Shown: positions 18,272-26,656, numbered from the stretch's first letter. The stretch is DNA of 64,000 bases from Sphingomonadales bacterium (GCA_009995225.1 JAACPW010000007.1:100239-164238), one strand, 5' to 3'. Made by a program: numbers and translations. The notes: generated by a model not told the origin, from the letters alone.

Positions 18272-19306
18272 ATGACCTGGCAGACCCAGCGCCTTCCGGG
18301 CGATCACCCCCCTGTATCCAGCGGCCTTATCGGGGTGCTGTTGATCAATCTTGGCACGCCGGATGGTCCCGATCCGGGTTCGGTAAAAAAATATCTCAAG
18401 CAGTTCCTGTCGGACCGCCGGGTGGTGGAGATCCCGCCGATCGTATGGCAACTGATCCTGCGCGGAATCATCCTCAACACCCGGCCCCGCAAAAGCTCGG
18501 AAGCCTACACCAAGATCTGGACCGAACGGGGATCCCCTCTGGCCGACATCACGGCGCGTCAGGCCGAAGCGATGGTCGGCAGGTTGGGCGACAAGGTGAA
18601 GGTCGATTATGCGATGCGATATGGCAACCCTTCGATCGAAAGCCGGCTTAACGCCATGATGCGGGAGGGTTGCGACCGTATCCTTATCGCCCCGATGTAT
18701 CCGCAATATTGTGCCGCCACCACCGCGACGGTGTTCGACGAAGTCGCCCGGGTGCTCGCCAACAAGCGGTGGCAGCCCGCCTTGCGCTTTGTGCCGCCCT
18801 ATCACGATAGTCCGACCTATCTGACCGCGCTTGCCGATGATCTGACGCGTCAGGTTCGCAACCTCACCTTTACGCCCGAAGTGATGCTGCTGAGTTTCCA
18901 CGGGATGCCGCAGCAAACGCTGGAAAAGGGCGACCCCTATTACTGCCACTGCTCCAAGACCGCGCGCCTGCTGCGTGAGGAGTTGGCAACCCGGCCCGAG
19001 TTCAAAGATGTCCGGTTCGAAACCACCTTCCAGTCGCGCTTTGGCCCAGCGGCCTGGCTTGAGCCTTCCACCGATACGACCTTGATGGCCGAAGGTGACA
19101 AGGGCACCAAGCGATTGGTGGTGGCTGCCCCCGGCTTTGCCGCCGACTGTGTCGAGACGCTGGAAGAACTGGCGCTGGAGGGCCGCGACGAATTCGTTGA
19201 GCATGGCGGCGAGGATTACGCCGTGCTGGAATGCCTCAACACCTCGGATGATGGGCTGGTGATGATCGAAGCGTTGCTGAACCGCGAGCTTTCCGGCTGG
19301 ATTTGA
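18272..19306 (+). CDS. hemH: Ferrochelatase
   Basis: A 344-residue enzyme that inserts ferrous iron into protoporphyrin IX, the last step of protoheme synthesis. The N-terminal GVLLINLGTPDGP, the LIAPMYPQYCAATTATVFDE segment, and the active-site histidine region LLSFHGMPQQTLEKGDPY are all present, as is FQSRFGPAAWLEPSTD. Two to three cysteines near CHCSKTARLL and FAADCVETLEE could bind a [2Fe-2S] cluster as in some alphaproteobacterial ferrochelatases. The downstream cytochrome P450 needs the heme product, but a functional coupling is inference. Confidence 0.96.
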   Translation: MTWQTQRLPGDHPPVSSGLIGVLLINLGTPDGPDPGSVKKYLKQFLSDRRVVEIPPIVWQLILRGIILNTRPRKSSEAYTKIWTERGSPLADITARQAEAMVGRLGDKVKVDYAMRYGNPSIESRLNAMMREGCDRILIAPMYPQYCAATTATVFDEVARVLANKRWQPALRFVPPYHDSPTYLTALADDLTRQVRNLTFTPEVMLLSFHGMPQQTLEKGDPYYCHCSKTARLLREELATRPEFKDVRFETTFQSRFGPAAWLEPSTDTTLMAEGDKGTKRLVVAAPGFAADCVETLEELALEGRDEFVEHGGEDYAVLECLNTSDDGLVMIEALLNRELSGWI

Positions 19307-19370
19307 CGCCCTCGATTATTTACATCAGAGTCAGTTGCGAATCCGAACTTTCACCGGAGCATAGACTGAT

Positions 19371-20774
19371 ATGGCCACCCTTGCCGCGCCGAAGACGACC
19401 GAAACCGCGCCGTTCCGGCACTGGGGCGAAGGCAATCTGACAGAAGCGGATCTGGCGCATATTCCCGGTGAGGGCGGTTGGCCGCTGGTGGGCAACACCT
19501 TCAAGATGCTGGCCGATCCGCATGGTTTTGTGGCGGCACGGATCGCCAAATTCGGCAAGGTTTACCGCAACCGCGCTTTTGGCGGCTGGCAGATCGCGTT
19601 GCTGGGTGCAGAGGCGAATGAACTGCTGTTGTTCAACAAGGACAAGATCTTTTCGTCTCAGCAGGGCTGGGGCCCGGTGCTCGACCAACTGTTTCCGCGC
19701 GGGCTGATGCTGCTGGATTTCGACCACCACCGGATCGACCGCCGCGCGCTTTCGATCGCGTTCAAACCGGAACCGATGCGCCATTATGCGAATGCGCTCA
19801 ATCGCGGGATCGCCCGCGAAGTATCGGGCTGGGCCGGGCCGCGCCTGTTCTATCCGGACATCAAGAAGCTCACCCTCGACCTCGCGGCCGAAAGCTTCAT
19901 TGGCCTGCCGTGGGGGCCGGAAGCCGACAAGATCAACGCGGCTTTCGTCGACATGGTGCAGGCCTCGGTCGCGCCAGTGCGCAAGCCGCTGCCCTTCACC
20001 CGGATGAAGAAGGGCGTCGATGGCCGGGCGTTTCTGGTCGACTATTTCACCAGGGAAACCCAGCGGCGGCGGGCCGAAGGCGGCGGGCAGGACATGTTCA
20101 GCCAGTTCGCCACCGCGACGCGCGAGGATGGCTCGCTGCTGCCGGTCGACGAAGTGGTCGATCACATGAACTTCCTGATGATGGCCGCGCATGACACGAT
20201 CACGTCGTCTGCCACATCGCTGATTTACCACCTCGCCACCAATCCGGTGTGGCAGGAGAAACTGCGCGCGGAAATCATGGCGGTTACCGGCGGCCCTGAC
20301 GGTTCGGGTGAACCGCGTGCGCTGCACTATGACGACCTTGGCAAGCTCGATCTAACCGAAATGGCGTTCAAGGAATCGCTGCGGATGATCCCGCCTGTTC
20401 CTTCGATGCCGCGCCGGGCTTTGCGCGAATTCGAATTCGGCGGCTATCGCATCCCGGCCGGCGCCATGGTGGGGATCAATATCTACTGGACTCACCATTC
20501 GGAGGAATATTGGGACAATCCCCTGGCCTTCGATCCCATGCGCTTCACGCCGGAACTGGTGAAGGCCCGCCACAAATACGCATGGGTGCCGTTTGGCGGC
20601 GGGGCGCACATGTGCCTTGGCCTGCACTTTGCCTATATGCAGATCAAGATTCTGCTGGCGCAATTGCTCCAGCGTTACCGGATTGAGGCGGAGGCTGGTT
20701 ACAATCCCGACTGGCAGGATTGGCCGATCCCGCAGCCCAAGGATGGAATGAAGGTCACCTTCACGCCCCTATAA
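19371..20774 (+). CDS. Cytochrome P450
   Basis: A soluble P450 of 467 residues. The heme-thiolate ligand is C415 in FGGGAHMCLGLHFA. The ExxR motif appears as ESLRMIPPVPSMPRR. The I-helix reads MMAAHDTITSSATS, where a histidine occupies the glycine of the usual A-G-x-D/E-T motif. The N-terminal GEGGWPLVGNT is reminiscent of the CYP26/CYP120/CYP51-like branch, which acts on retinoids, carotenoids or sterols; sphingomonads make carotenoids, so an isoprenoid substrate is a guess. No ferredoxin or reductase gene is near. A parS-like palindrome starts two bases after the stop. Confidence 0.93.
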   Translation: MATLAAPKTTETAPFRHWGEGNLTEADLAHIPGEGGWPLVGNTFKMLADPHGFVAARIAKFGKVYRNRAFGGWQIALLGAEANELLLFNKDKIFSSQQGWGPVLDQLFPRGLMLLDFDHHRIDRRALSIAFKPEPMRHYANALNRGIAREVSGWAGPRLFYPDIKKLTLDLAAESFIGLPWGPEADKINAAFVDMVQASVAPVRKPLPFTRMKKGVDGRAFLVDYFTRETQRRRAEGGGQDMFSQFATATREDGSLLPVDEVVDHMNFLMMAAHDTITSSATSLIYHLATNPVWQEKLRAEIMAVTGGPDGSGEPRALHYDDLGKLDLTEMAFKESLRMIPPVPSMPRRALREFEFGGYRIPAGAMVGINIYWTHHSEEYWDNPLAFDPMRFTPELVKARHKYAWVPFGGGAHMCLGLHFAYMQIKILLAQLLQRYRIEAEAGYNPDWQDWPIPQPKDGMKVTFTPL

Positions 20775-20776
20775 AA

Positions 20777-20792
20777 TGTTTCATGTGAAACA
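20777..20792. promoter_or_regulatory. parS-like ParB-binding palindrome
   Basis: TGTTTCATGTGAAACA differs by one base from the consensus bacterial parS TGTTTCACGTGAAACA. It lies intergenic between the P450 stop and the SDHAF4 gene. parS sites usually cluster within tens of kilobases of the replication origin and load ParB for chromosome segregation. No parA, parB or dnaA gene is in this window, and no second perfect site was noticed. Confidence 0.75.
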
Positions 20793-20839
20793 CGGGCAAG
20801 CGGGGGTCTAAGAGAGGTCTGGATCGACCGACACTGCTT

Positions 20840-21010
20840 CTAGAAATCCCAGGCGATCCCGTCCTTTTCCCAATCGCCATAGCGGGTGGGGGACAGGTCT
20901 TTGGGTTCGCCTTTCATCGGATCGGTTTTCTTGGGCGCGGGCACTGGGTCGTTGGTCCAGTGCGGTGGTTTCTTGAACTGCTTGGCGACGTCGCACTTTT
21001 CCTTGGTCAT
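20840..21010 (-). CDS. DUF1674 protein, SDHAF4-like succinate dehydrogenase assembly factor
   Basis: A 56-residue protein ending with PTRYGDWEKDGIAWDF, the hallmark of the DUF1674/SDHAF4 family, whose mitochondrial members bind and protect the flavinylated SdhA subunit before assembly of complex II. The start ATG at 21010 gives MTKEKCDVAKQFKKPPHW. A longer frame to 21130 runs into the neighbouring rRNA methyltransferase start and is unlikely. It is divergent from that methyltransferase. The sdh genes themselves are not in the window. Confidence 0.85.
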   Translation of the reverse strand: MTKEKCDVAKQFKKPPHWTNDPVPAPKKTDPMKGEPKDLSPTRYGDWEKDGIAWDF

Positions 21011-21123
21011 GGGGTTCAAATGCGCAAGCCGGCACTTGGTTTCAAGACCACCTTGGGCGGGTGCATTATCGCGGAGCGAAAAACCGGTTCCCACTTTTTC
21101 GCGCAATGCTTTAAGGGCGCACC

Positions 21124-22377
21124 ATGCCAACCACCCCCGGACTTCCCGTGCGCCGCGCCGCGCTTCGCCTGCTCGATGCCGTATTCCGGCGGGGCGAGAC
21201 GCTCGAGCAGGCCGAAGGCGGCGCGCTCGGCGATGTCCGCAAGGCGCCCGACCGCGCGCTGGCCAAGGCGATTGCGGGCGAGACTTTGCGCTGGCTGACC
21301 GATCTCGATGCGCTGATCGACAGCGCGACCCAGCAGAACCTGCCCGATGATGCCAAGGCGCGGATGGTGCTGCGGATCATGCTTGCCCAGGCGCTCCGGC
21401 TCGACACGCCGGCTCACGCGGTGATCGCGACCGGGCTGCCACTGCTCGCCGGCGGCCCGCGCCGGCTGGCGCATGGCGTCTTCTCCGCGCTGGTGAAGCC
21501 GGGCCGCAGCGTGCTGCCCGAAGTGCCGACCATGCCTGAAGCCGTGGTCGCGCGCTGGGGCGCCGACAAAGCCGCCGCGATCGCGCCGGGCCTCGCCTTC
21601 CCGCCCGAACTCGATCTGGCGCTGAAGGACGCTGCCGAAGCGGAGACCCGCGCGGTGGCGATGGGCGGGGTGACGCTGGCGCCGCGCCATGTGCGCCTGC
21701 CGCGTGGCGCGGCGGTCGACAGTCTGGCCGATTACAAGGCGGGCGACTGGTGGGTGCAAGACCTCGCCGCGCAGATCCCGGCGCGCCTGTTGGGCGATGG
21801 GGCGGGCAGACACGCGCTCGACCTGTGCGCCGCGCCGGGCGGCAAGACGATGCAGCTGGCCGCAAGCGGCTGGAACGTCACCGCGCTCGACAGCTCGAAG
21901 CGGCGGCTGGAACTGCTGAAAGACAACCTGAAACGCACCGGTCTCAAGGCCTCGCCCGTCCGCGCCGACGCGCTGACGTGGGAGCCCAAGCACCGCTTCG
22001 ACGCGATCCTGATCGACGCGCCCTGCACCGCGACCGGCACCTGTCGCCGCCATCCTGATGTGCTCCACCGCATCGGTGCACGGCAGATCCCCGAGATGGT
22101 AGAACTGCAACGCGCGCTGGCAGCCAAGGCCGCCGAGTGGCTCAACCCCGGCGGGGTGCTGGTCTATGCGGTATGCTCGCTGGAGGCCGAGGAGGGCGAG
22201 GAGCAGGCCGCGTGGATTGACGCGGAGTGCGGCCTTACGCCCTTGCCGATTACGGCGGCGGAACTGCCCGCCAGTCTCGCCCCTACCGCTGAAGGCTGGC
22301 TGCGCACGCATCCGGGGATGCTGGCGGACGAGGGCGGGATGGACGGGTTTTTCGTCGGGCGGTGGGTGAAGCGGTAA
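21124..22377 (+). CDS. rsmB: RsmB-type 16S rRNA (cytosine-C5) methyltransferase
   Basis: A 417-residue RNA m5C methyltransferase with an N-terminal NusB-like helical domain (about 1-135) and a C-terminal Rossmann methyltransferase. SAM binding is by DLCAAPGGKTMQLA. The two family cysteines are in DAPCTATGTCRRHPD (motif IV, product release) and YAVCSLEAEEGEEQ (motif VI, the nucleophile). The NusB-domain fusion points to the RsmB/Fmu branch. The gene stands alone, divergent from SDHAF4. Confidence 0.92.
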   Translation: MPTTPGLPVRRAALRLLDAVFRRGETLEQAEGGALGDVRKAPDRALAKAIAGETLRWLTDLDALIDSATQQNLPDDAKARMVLRIMLAQALRLDTPAHAVIATGLPLLAGGPRRLAHGVFSALVKPGRSVLPEVPTMPEAVVARWGADKAAAIAPGLAFPPELDLALKDAAEAETRAVAMGGVTLAPRHVRLPRGAAVDSLADYKAGDWWVQDLAAQIPARLLGDGAGRHALDLCAAPGGKTMQLAASGWNVTALDSSKRRLELLKDNLKRTGLKASPVRADALTWEPKHRFDAILIDAPCTATGTCRRHPDVLHRIGARQIPEMVELQRALAAKAAEWLNPGGVLVYAVCSLEAEEGEEQAAWIDAECGLTPLPITAAELPASLAPTAEGWLRTHPGMLADEGGMDGFFVGRWVKR

Positions 22378-22593
22378 CCCCCTTCGTCACCCCGGACCCG
22401 ATCTGGGGTTTGCCTCGCTTTCCGCTCCCGCCAGCCCGGCCCTTAGTCAAACTGGCCGCTGTCGGGATTTGCTGCGCTCGGCTGGAAGGTCTGATTGTGG
22501 GTGGAAATCGGGCATTCGTCGATAGTATGCAAAGCTAGCTAGCTGCGTGGCATGTGTTCAGTTGCGGGTCCTGCATTGTTTCGTGCGCTGGGG
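22378..22593. other. Intergenic stretch with degraded repeat-like sequence
   Basis: No gene is seen in these 216 bases. The segment around 22487-22512 (GGTCTGATTGTGGGTGGAAA) resembles the short repeat at 23033-23051 and 48782-48800, with several changes. A 12-base AGCTAGCTAGCT run at about 22535 is a simple local repeat. The region marks the left border of an accessory patch of lower GC content between rsmB and msrA. Confidence 0.4.
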
Positions 22594-22857
22594 TTAACGA
22601 AGGTGACTGTCTTTGCTTCCTCGTCGATTGATCCCGACGGTAGCCTTGAGTGCATCACGAGCGGACTGACATGCGACGCAGACCTTTACTCCAGGCAGTG
22701 CCCGGCGACGCGCTTCGGGGATCTCCTCGCCGCATTCAGCGCAAATTTTTGCAGCTTCGCCTGATGGCAAATCGCTTCGCGCCCGCTTCACAGCGTCGGT
22801 TATAGTATCGTCAATCTGATCTTGCACGGCACCATCGCGCGCCCATCCACCTGCCAT
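22594..22857 (-). CDS. DksA/TraR-family C4 zinc-finger protein
   Basis: An 87-residue protein with the TraR/DksA zinc-finger: C39-x2-C42 (KICAECGEEIPEARR) and C60-x2-C63 (GVKVCVACQ), the arrangement of short TraR-like proteins that lack the long DksA coiled coil. Short members of this family bind in the RNA polymerase secondary channel or are carried by phages and plasmids. The N-terminal part (DQIDDTITDAVKRARSDL) is helical. It lies in a lower-GC patch and could be a mobile-element leftover. No phage gene accompanies it. Confidence 0.85.
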   Translation of the reverse strand: MAGGWARDGAVQDQIDDTITDAVKRARSDLPSGEAAKICAECGEEIPEARRRALPGVKVCVACQSARDALKATVGINRRGSKDSHLR

Positions 22858-23032
22858 TGAGCTTTCTCCTTCATCGGTCGAGCCTGCCGTTACAAGTGGC
22901 GAGCTTGCCAGCCTTTACAAGCGAGCTTTGGTTTCAGCCTACGCCAATGAAGGCATAGCAGGCAGTCCGCTTTTATCTGAAAAACCCTGATACCTGCCTT
23001 TCCGCCTTCAGACTTTGGCGAGCGTCAACCGT

Positions 23033-23051
23033 ATGTCTGCAATTGGGTGGA
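23033..23051. repeat. Short dispersed repeat, copy at 23 kb
   Basis: ATGTCTGCAATTGGGTGGA is repeated at 48782-48800 with a single mismatch (T to A at position 4). Both copies are intergenic, next to small accessory genes. The remaining bases of the 214-bp gap 22858-23071 show nothing recognisable. Confidence 0.5.
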
Positions 23052-23071
23052 AAATGGACAGGGGATTGCGG

Positions 23072-23368
23072 TTAACGGAGTCGCTGTTCATCTAAGATAG
23101 TCTCCGCTCCTGCAGAGACTTCGAAGTTGCCGGTTTCAGCGAGTTCAACCAGTAGATCCACGATCGGCGAACAGTCGTAGTTTTCGAGGCAATATACCAG
23201 CGTTCCGCGATTGTTAACGAGTTCCGGCCGTTGAATTAGTTCTATGAGTGGCCGGAATAGCCTTGGGTCTTTCGTATCAGATAGCTGGAGGGCCAGCGAG
23301 TTTCTCTCTGAGTGACTATCAGTCACTTGAAGGCGTTGCAGCTTCTCCAAGATTTCAGCCTCGCTCAT
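23072..23368 (-). CDS. Small HEAT-repeat-like protein
   Basis: A 98-residue helical protein. Segments such as DPRLFRPLIELIQRPELVNN and SPIVDLLVELAETGNFEVS show the helix-turn-helix periodicity of HEAT repeats, which make protein-binding scaffolds. The ATG at 23368 (MSEAEILEKL) is preferred. An in-frame ATG at 23458 would add 30 residues, but that extra stretch contains a sequence (23405-23430) repeated in noncoding DNA at 49696-49720, arguing against it being coding. Unlike its neighbours it is AT-richer. No function can be assigned. Confidence 0.65.
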   Translation of the reverse strand: MSEAEILEKLQRLQVTDSHSERNSLALQLSDTKDPRLFRPLIELIQRPELVNNRGTLVYCLENYDCSPIVDLLVELAETGNFEVSAGAETILDEQRLR

Positions 23369-23526
23369 GGCTTCATTCTGGCTGAAGGCACTGATGACCG
23401 CAACGGGGTCGATAGCCGAACGGCCGCCTTTTTTCCGAATGACCACGAAAGCAGCCATTCCACGACCCGCGCCATCCGGGGCGATATCCGCCGGATCGAG
23501 TGCGGGTCGAGGATCTGGTCTCTCTC

Positions 23527-24081
23527 TCAGTCCTTCACATATTTCTGAAAGCTCTTGCGCAGCTTCATCAGCTTGGGCGGGATCACCGCCTGGCAATAGG
23601 GATTGCGCTGGCCTTCGCCGTCCCAGTATTCCTGGTGGTAATCCTCGGCCGGATACCATTCCATGCCTTGCGCGCCGTCCGACAGGCCCTCGATCGTGGT
23701 GACCGCCATCTTGCCGTTCTCGGCATTCCAGCGCCCGATCGCGGCTTCGGCTTCGGCGCCCTGCTCGGCCGACAGCGGGAAGATCGCGCTGCGGTACTGC
23801 GTGCCCACATCGCCGCCCTGACGGTTCAGCTGCGTCGGATCATGCGTGCCGAGGAACACATCATAAATCTGCGGCAGGCCTATCACGTCGGTATCGAAGG
23901 TCACCCGGATGCCCTCGGCATGGCCGGTGGTGCCGGTGCACACTTCCTTGTACGTCGGGTTTGCCTTGGTGCCGCCGATATAGCCGCTTTCGACCAGGCT
24001 CACGCCCACCACGTCGCGGAACACCGCTTCGGTGCACCAGAAGCAGCCGCCGGCTATGATTGCTGTGTCGAGGTTGCTCAT
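23527..24081 (-). CDS. msrA: Peptide-methionine (S)-S-oxide reductase
   Basis: A 184-residue MsrA repairing methionine-S-sulfoxide. The active-site cysteine is C13 in IIAGGCFWCTEAVF. The segments GYIGGTKANPTY, GHAEGIRVTFD and YRSAIFPLSAEQ, as well as EDYHQEYWDG, are the expected family landmarks. The start ATG at 24081 gives MSNLDTAI; upstream in-frame sequence is intergenic. No signal peptide is present. It complements MsrB at 8.3 kb. Confidence 0.96.
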   Translation of the reverse strand: MSNLDTAIIAGGCFWCTEAVFRDVVGVSLVESGYIGGTKANPTYKEVCTGTTGHAEGIRVTFDTDVIGLPQIYDVFLGTHDPTQLNRQGGDVGTQYRSAIFPLSAEQGAEAEAAIGRWNAENGKMAVTTIEGLSDGAQGMEWYPAEDYHQEYWDGEGQRNPYCQAVIPPKLMKLRKSFQKYVKD

Positions 24082-24176
24082 CGAAATCTCCGTTGGTATT
24101 TCCCGAAGATAGGCTAGCAACGCGGGATTGCCACACACAGCGGCCCCAAAAATTCCACTATTCGGAGAGAGACCCC

Positions 24177-25052
24177 ATGAAAAAACTGATCCTGATCGCC
24201 GCCGCCAGCGGCCTTGCGCTGGCCGCACCGTTGCTGGCCCATCAGCATATGGACCACAGCGCGCACAGCGAAGCCCACGTGCTTGACACTGCCGCCTTCA
24301 ACCAGATGCACGGCGAGGCGGTATCGGGCGCGATCAACCACCCCACCCGCGCCGAAGACCGGCTGCGCGATGTCCACCGCAACCCGGCCGAAGTGCTCGC
24401 TTTCTTCCATGTCGGCCCGGAAATGAAGGTCGGCGAATATTCGCCCGGCGGCGGCTGGTATTCGCGTCTTTTGGGTCATTATCTGGGCGGCGAAGGCCAG
24501 TTGGTTGGCCTCTACAACAACCCGATGATCGCCACCGCTGATCCCGCCCGCCAGCAGCGCGTGCGTGATCAGGCTGCCGGCTTTGGCGCCGAGGTTGCGG
24601 GCTACACCAATCTTCCCGCCGACCGGTTCAGCGGCCTCACGCTGGACAAGGCGGCCGAACAGAAGGGCACCTTTGATCGCATCCTGGTGATTCGCGCGAT
24701 GCACGGCATCACCCGCGCCGGGATTGCCGACACCGAAATCCGGGCGATGCGCGAACTGCTGAAGGATGATGGCTATCTCGGCATCGTCCAGCACCGCGCC
24801 AAGGCGGATGCACCGTGGTCCTACGCCAATGGCTCCAAGGGCTATCTCAAGCAGCAGGACGTGATCGATTTCATGCGCCTCAACGGCTTTGAACTGGTGG
24901 CGGAAAGCGAAATCAACGCCAATCCCAAGGATCCGGCCAACCACGCCGAAGGCGTCTGGGAAATGCCGCCGGTGCAGGCGACCAAGCGCGCCGACCTTGC
25001 CGGGCTGGGCGAAAGCGACCGCATGACTCTATTGTTCAAGAAGGCGATGTAA
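24177..25052 (+). CDS. Exported class I methyltransferase-like protein
   Basis: A 291-residue protein with a clear signal peptide (MKKLILIAAASGLALAAPLLA) followed by a histidine-rich stretch HQHMDHSAHSEAHV. The body resembles predicted methyltransferases of the COG4798 type: EVLAFFHVGPEMKVGEYSPGGGWYSRLLGHYLG is a degenerate SAM motif I region (shown here in pieces), then a LVGLYNNPM strand. GGAGAG precedes the ATG at 24177. A SAM-dependent enzyme in the periplasm is hard to explain, because SAM is cytoplasmic, so it may have lost or changed its activity. Confidence 0.8.
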   Translation: MKKLILIAAASGLALAAPLLAHQHMDHSAHSEAHVLDTAAFNQMHGEAVSGAINHPTRAEDRLRDVHRNPAEVLAFFHVGPEMKVGEYSPGGGWYSRLLGHYLGGEGQLVGLYNNPMIATADPARQQRVRDQAAGFGAEVAGYTNLPADRFSGLTLDKAAEQKGTFDRILVIRAMHGITRAGIADTEIRAMRELLKDDGYLGIVQHRAKADAPWSYANGSKGYLKQQDVIDFMRLNGFELVAESEINANPKDPANHAEGVWEMPPVQATKRADLAGLGESDRMTLLFKKAM

Positions 25053-25067
25053 GCTTTCTTGTTGACC

Positions 25068-25110
25068 GCGATTTCCGAGCCGTTCGGTGTTCCACCGAAC
25101 TCGAAATCGC
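25068..25110. other. Long bulged hairpin upstream of the amidase gene
   Basis: The 5' arm from 25068 and the 3' arm ending at 25110 pair as GCGATTTC/GAAATCGC, GAG/CTC and TTCGGTG/CACCGAA, giving about 18 pairs with two small bulges and a three-base loop. No U-run follows on either strand, so a classical terminator is doubtful. It sits 15 bases after one stop and 17 bases before the next start. Confidence 0.55.
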
Positions 25111-25126
25111 TATAAAGGGCGGCGGC

Positions 25127-26005
25127 ATGACCGCACTCACTGTCGCCGCCCTTCAGCTTGCCCTCGGTTCCGAGGACGAGGCCACCAATATCTCCGCTGT
25201 TTCGGCGCTGGTGGAAGACGCCGCCGCCAAGGGCGCGCATCTGATCCTGCCGCCCGAATTGTTCAGCGGCCCCTATTTCTGCCGCGACGAGGACGAGGCG
25301 CTGTTCGCAGCTGCCCGCCCGACGCTCGATCACCCCAGCGTGATTGCGATGCAGGCGCTCGCAGCAAAGCTGAAGGTGACGATCCCCACCAGCTTCTTCG
25401 AGCGTGATGGGCACCACTATTACAACACGCTGGCGATGATCGGCCCGGACGGTGCTGTGCAAGGCACCTACCGCAAGAGCCACATCCCCGATGGACCGGG
25501 ATACGAGGAAAAGTACTATTTCCGCCCCGGTAACGACGGCTTCAAGGTGTGGGACGTGCCGGGCGAGGATGGCGCGCTAGTCAAGGTCGGCGTCGGCATT
25601 TGCTGGGACCAGTGGTATCCCGAATGCGCGCGCGTCATGGCGCTGATGGGGGCCGAAGTGCTGATGTATCCCACCGCGATCGGGTCCGAACCTTACGACG
25701 CCGATCTCGATACCAGCCGGATGTGGCGGCGCGCGATGCTGGGGCATTCCGTGTCGAACTGCATGCCGGTCATCGCCAGCAACCGGATCGGCCACGAAGG
25801 GCCAGAGGATCGCGCCCAGTCCTTCTACGGCCATTCCTTCATCACCGATGAATGGGGCGATTATCTCGCTGAGTACGGCGCGGCTGAGACAGGCGTGCTG
25901 ACCGCGCGGCTCGATCTGGCACGCGCCGCGAAACACCGCGCAGGGATGGGCTTTTTTCGTGACCGTCGCCCGCAGCTTTATGGGCGGATCGCGCAGGACA
26001 TCTAA
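25127..26005 (+). CDS. aguB: N-carbamoylputrescine amidase
   Basis: A 292-residue nitrilase-superfamily enzyme that hydrolyses N-carbamoylputrescine to putrescine, CO2 and ammonia. The catalytic triad is E44 (LPPELFSGPYF), K117 (TYRKSHIPDGPGY) and C159 (GVGICWDQWYPE). The motifs YPTAIGSEP and MPVIASNRIGHE are typical of the AguB branch. Agmatine deiminase (AguA), its usual partner, is not in this window. A long hairpin lies just upstream of its start. Confidence 0.93.
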   Translation: MTALTVAALQLALGSEDEATNISAVSALVEDAAAKGAHLILPPELFSGPYFCRDEDEALFAAARPTLDHPSVIAMQALAAKLKVTIPTSFFERDGHHYYNTLAMIGPDGAVQGTYRKSHIPDGPGYEEKYYFRPGNDGFKVWDVPGEDGALVKVGVGICWDQWYPECARVMALMGAEVLMYPTAIGSEPYDADLDTSRMWRRAMLGHSVSNCMPVIASNRIGHEGPEDRAQSFYGHSFITDEWGDYLAEYGAAETGVLTARLDLARAAKHRAGMGFFRDRRPQLYGRIAQDI

Positions 26006-26024
26006 TGGGGCAGATCTGACGCGC

Positions 26025-26537
26025 GTGAGCAGCACCTATCTTATCGCCGTGGGCAGCAACCGGCGGCACCATATCTATGGCCCGCCGCAAGGCGTGGTGC
26101 TGGCGGCGATGGAGGAATGCGCCGCCTTCGGCACGGTCACAGCGCGTGCGCCGGTGATGGCCACGCCGCCCATGGGCGCAGCGCGGCGCCGCTTTGCCAA
26201 CGCGGCGCTGGTGCTGGACAGCGAACTTTCGCCCACAGCGCTGCTGGCCGCGCTCAAGCACACCGAGCGCGCCTTCGGTCGTCGGCGGGGCCAGCGCTGG
26301 GGGGACCGCGTGCTCGATCTTGATGTGGTGCTGTGGAGCGGCGGTGCGTGGCGTAGCCGGGGCAGGGGGAAGGGGCGCTCGGGCGACCTCACAATTCCGC
26401 ACCCTCTGTTTGCGCAGCGGCGCTTTGTTCTGGCCCCGGCTCTGGCCATTGCCCCCGATTGGCGTGCCGGGCCACACGGATTGACGATTTCGCAAGCGTA
26501 TGCCCGCTTGACCCGCAGCCGCCCCCTGCCTAGGTGA
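26025..26537 (+). CDS. folK: 2-Amino-4-hydroxy-6-hydroxymethyldihydropteridine pyrophosphokinase
   Basis: A 170-residue HPPK of folate synthesis, transferring pyrophosphate from ATP to the pterin. Visible motifs are IAVGSNRRHHIYGPP, RRRFANAALVL, the Mg-binding GDRVLDLDVVLW and IPHPLFAQRRFVLAPALAIAP. A GTG start at 26025 gives VSSTYLIAVGSN; an ATG at 25959 would overlap the aguB end by 47 bases. It stands apart from folP and folB, unlike in many bacteria. Confidence 0.92.
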   Translation: MSSTYLIAVGSNRRHHIYGPPQGVVLAAMEECAAFGTVTARAPVMATPPMGAARRRFANAALVLDSELSPTALLAALKHTERAFGRRRGQRWGDRVLDLDVVLWSGGAWRSRGRGKGRSGDLTIPHPLFAQRRFVLAPALAIAPDWRAGPHGLTISQAYARLTRSRPLPR

Positions 26538-26568
26538 GCGCCCTTCGCGCTGCGGCGCGGCATCCGGT

Positions 26569-26644
<76 letters not shown>

Positions 26645-26656
26645 ATTTCGATGTTT

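Noticed and set aside
22530..22545. AGCTAGCTAGCT simple repeat as a regulatory site
   Set aside because: It is a short, low-information local repeat with no second copy or partner gene.
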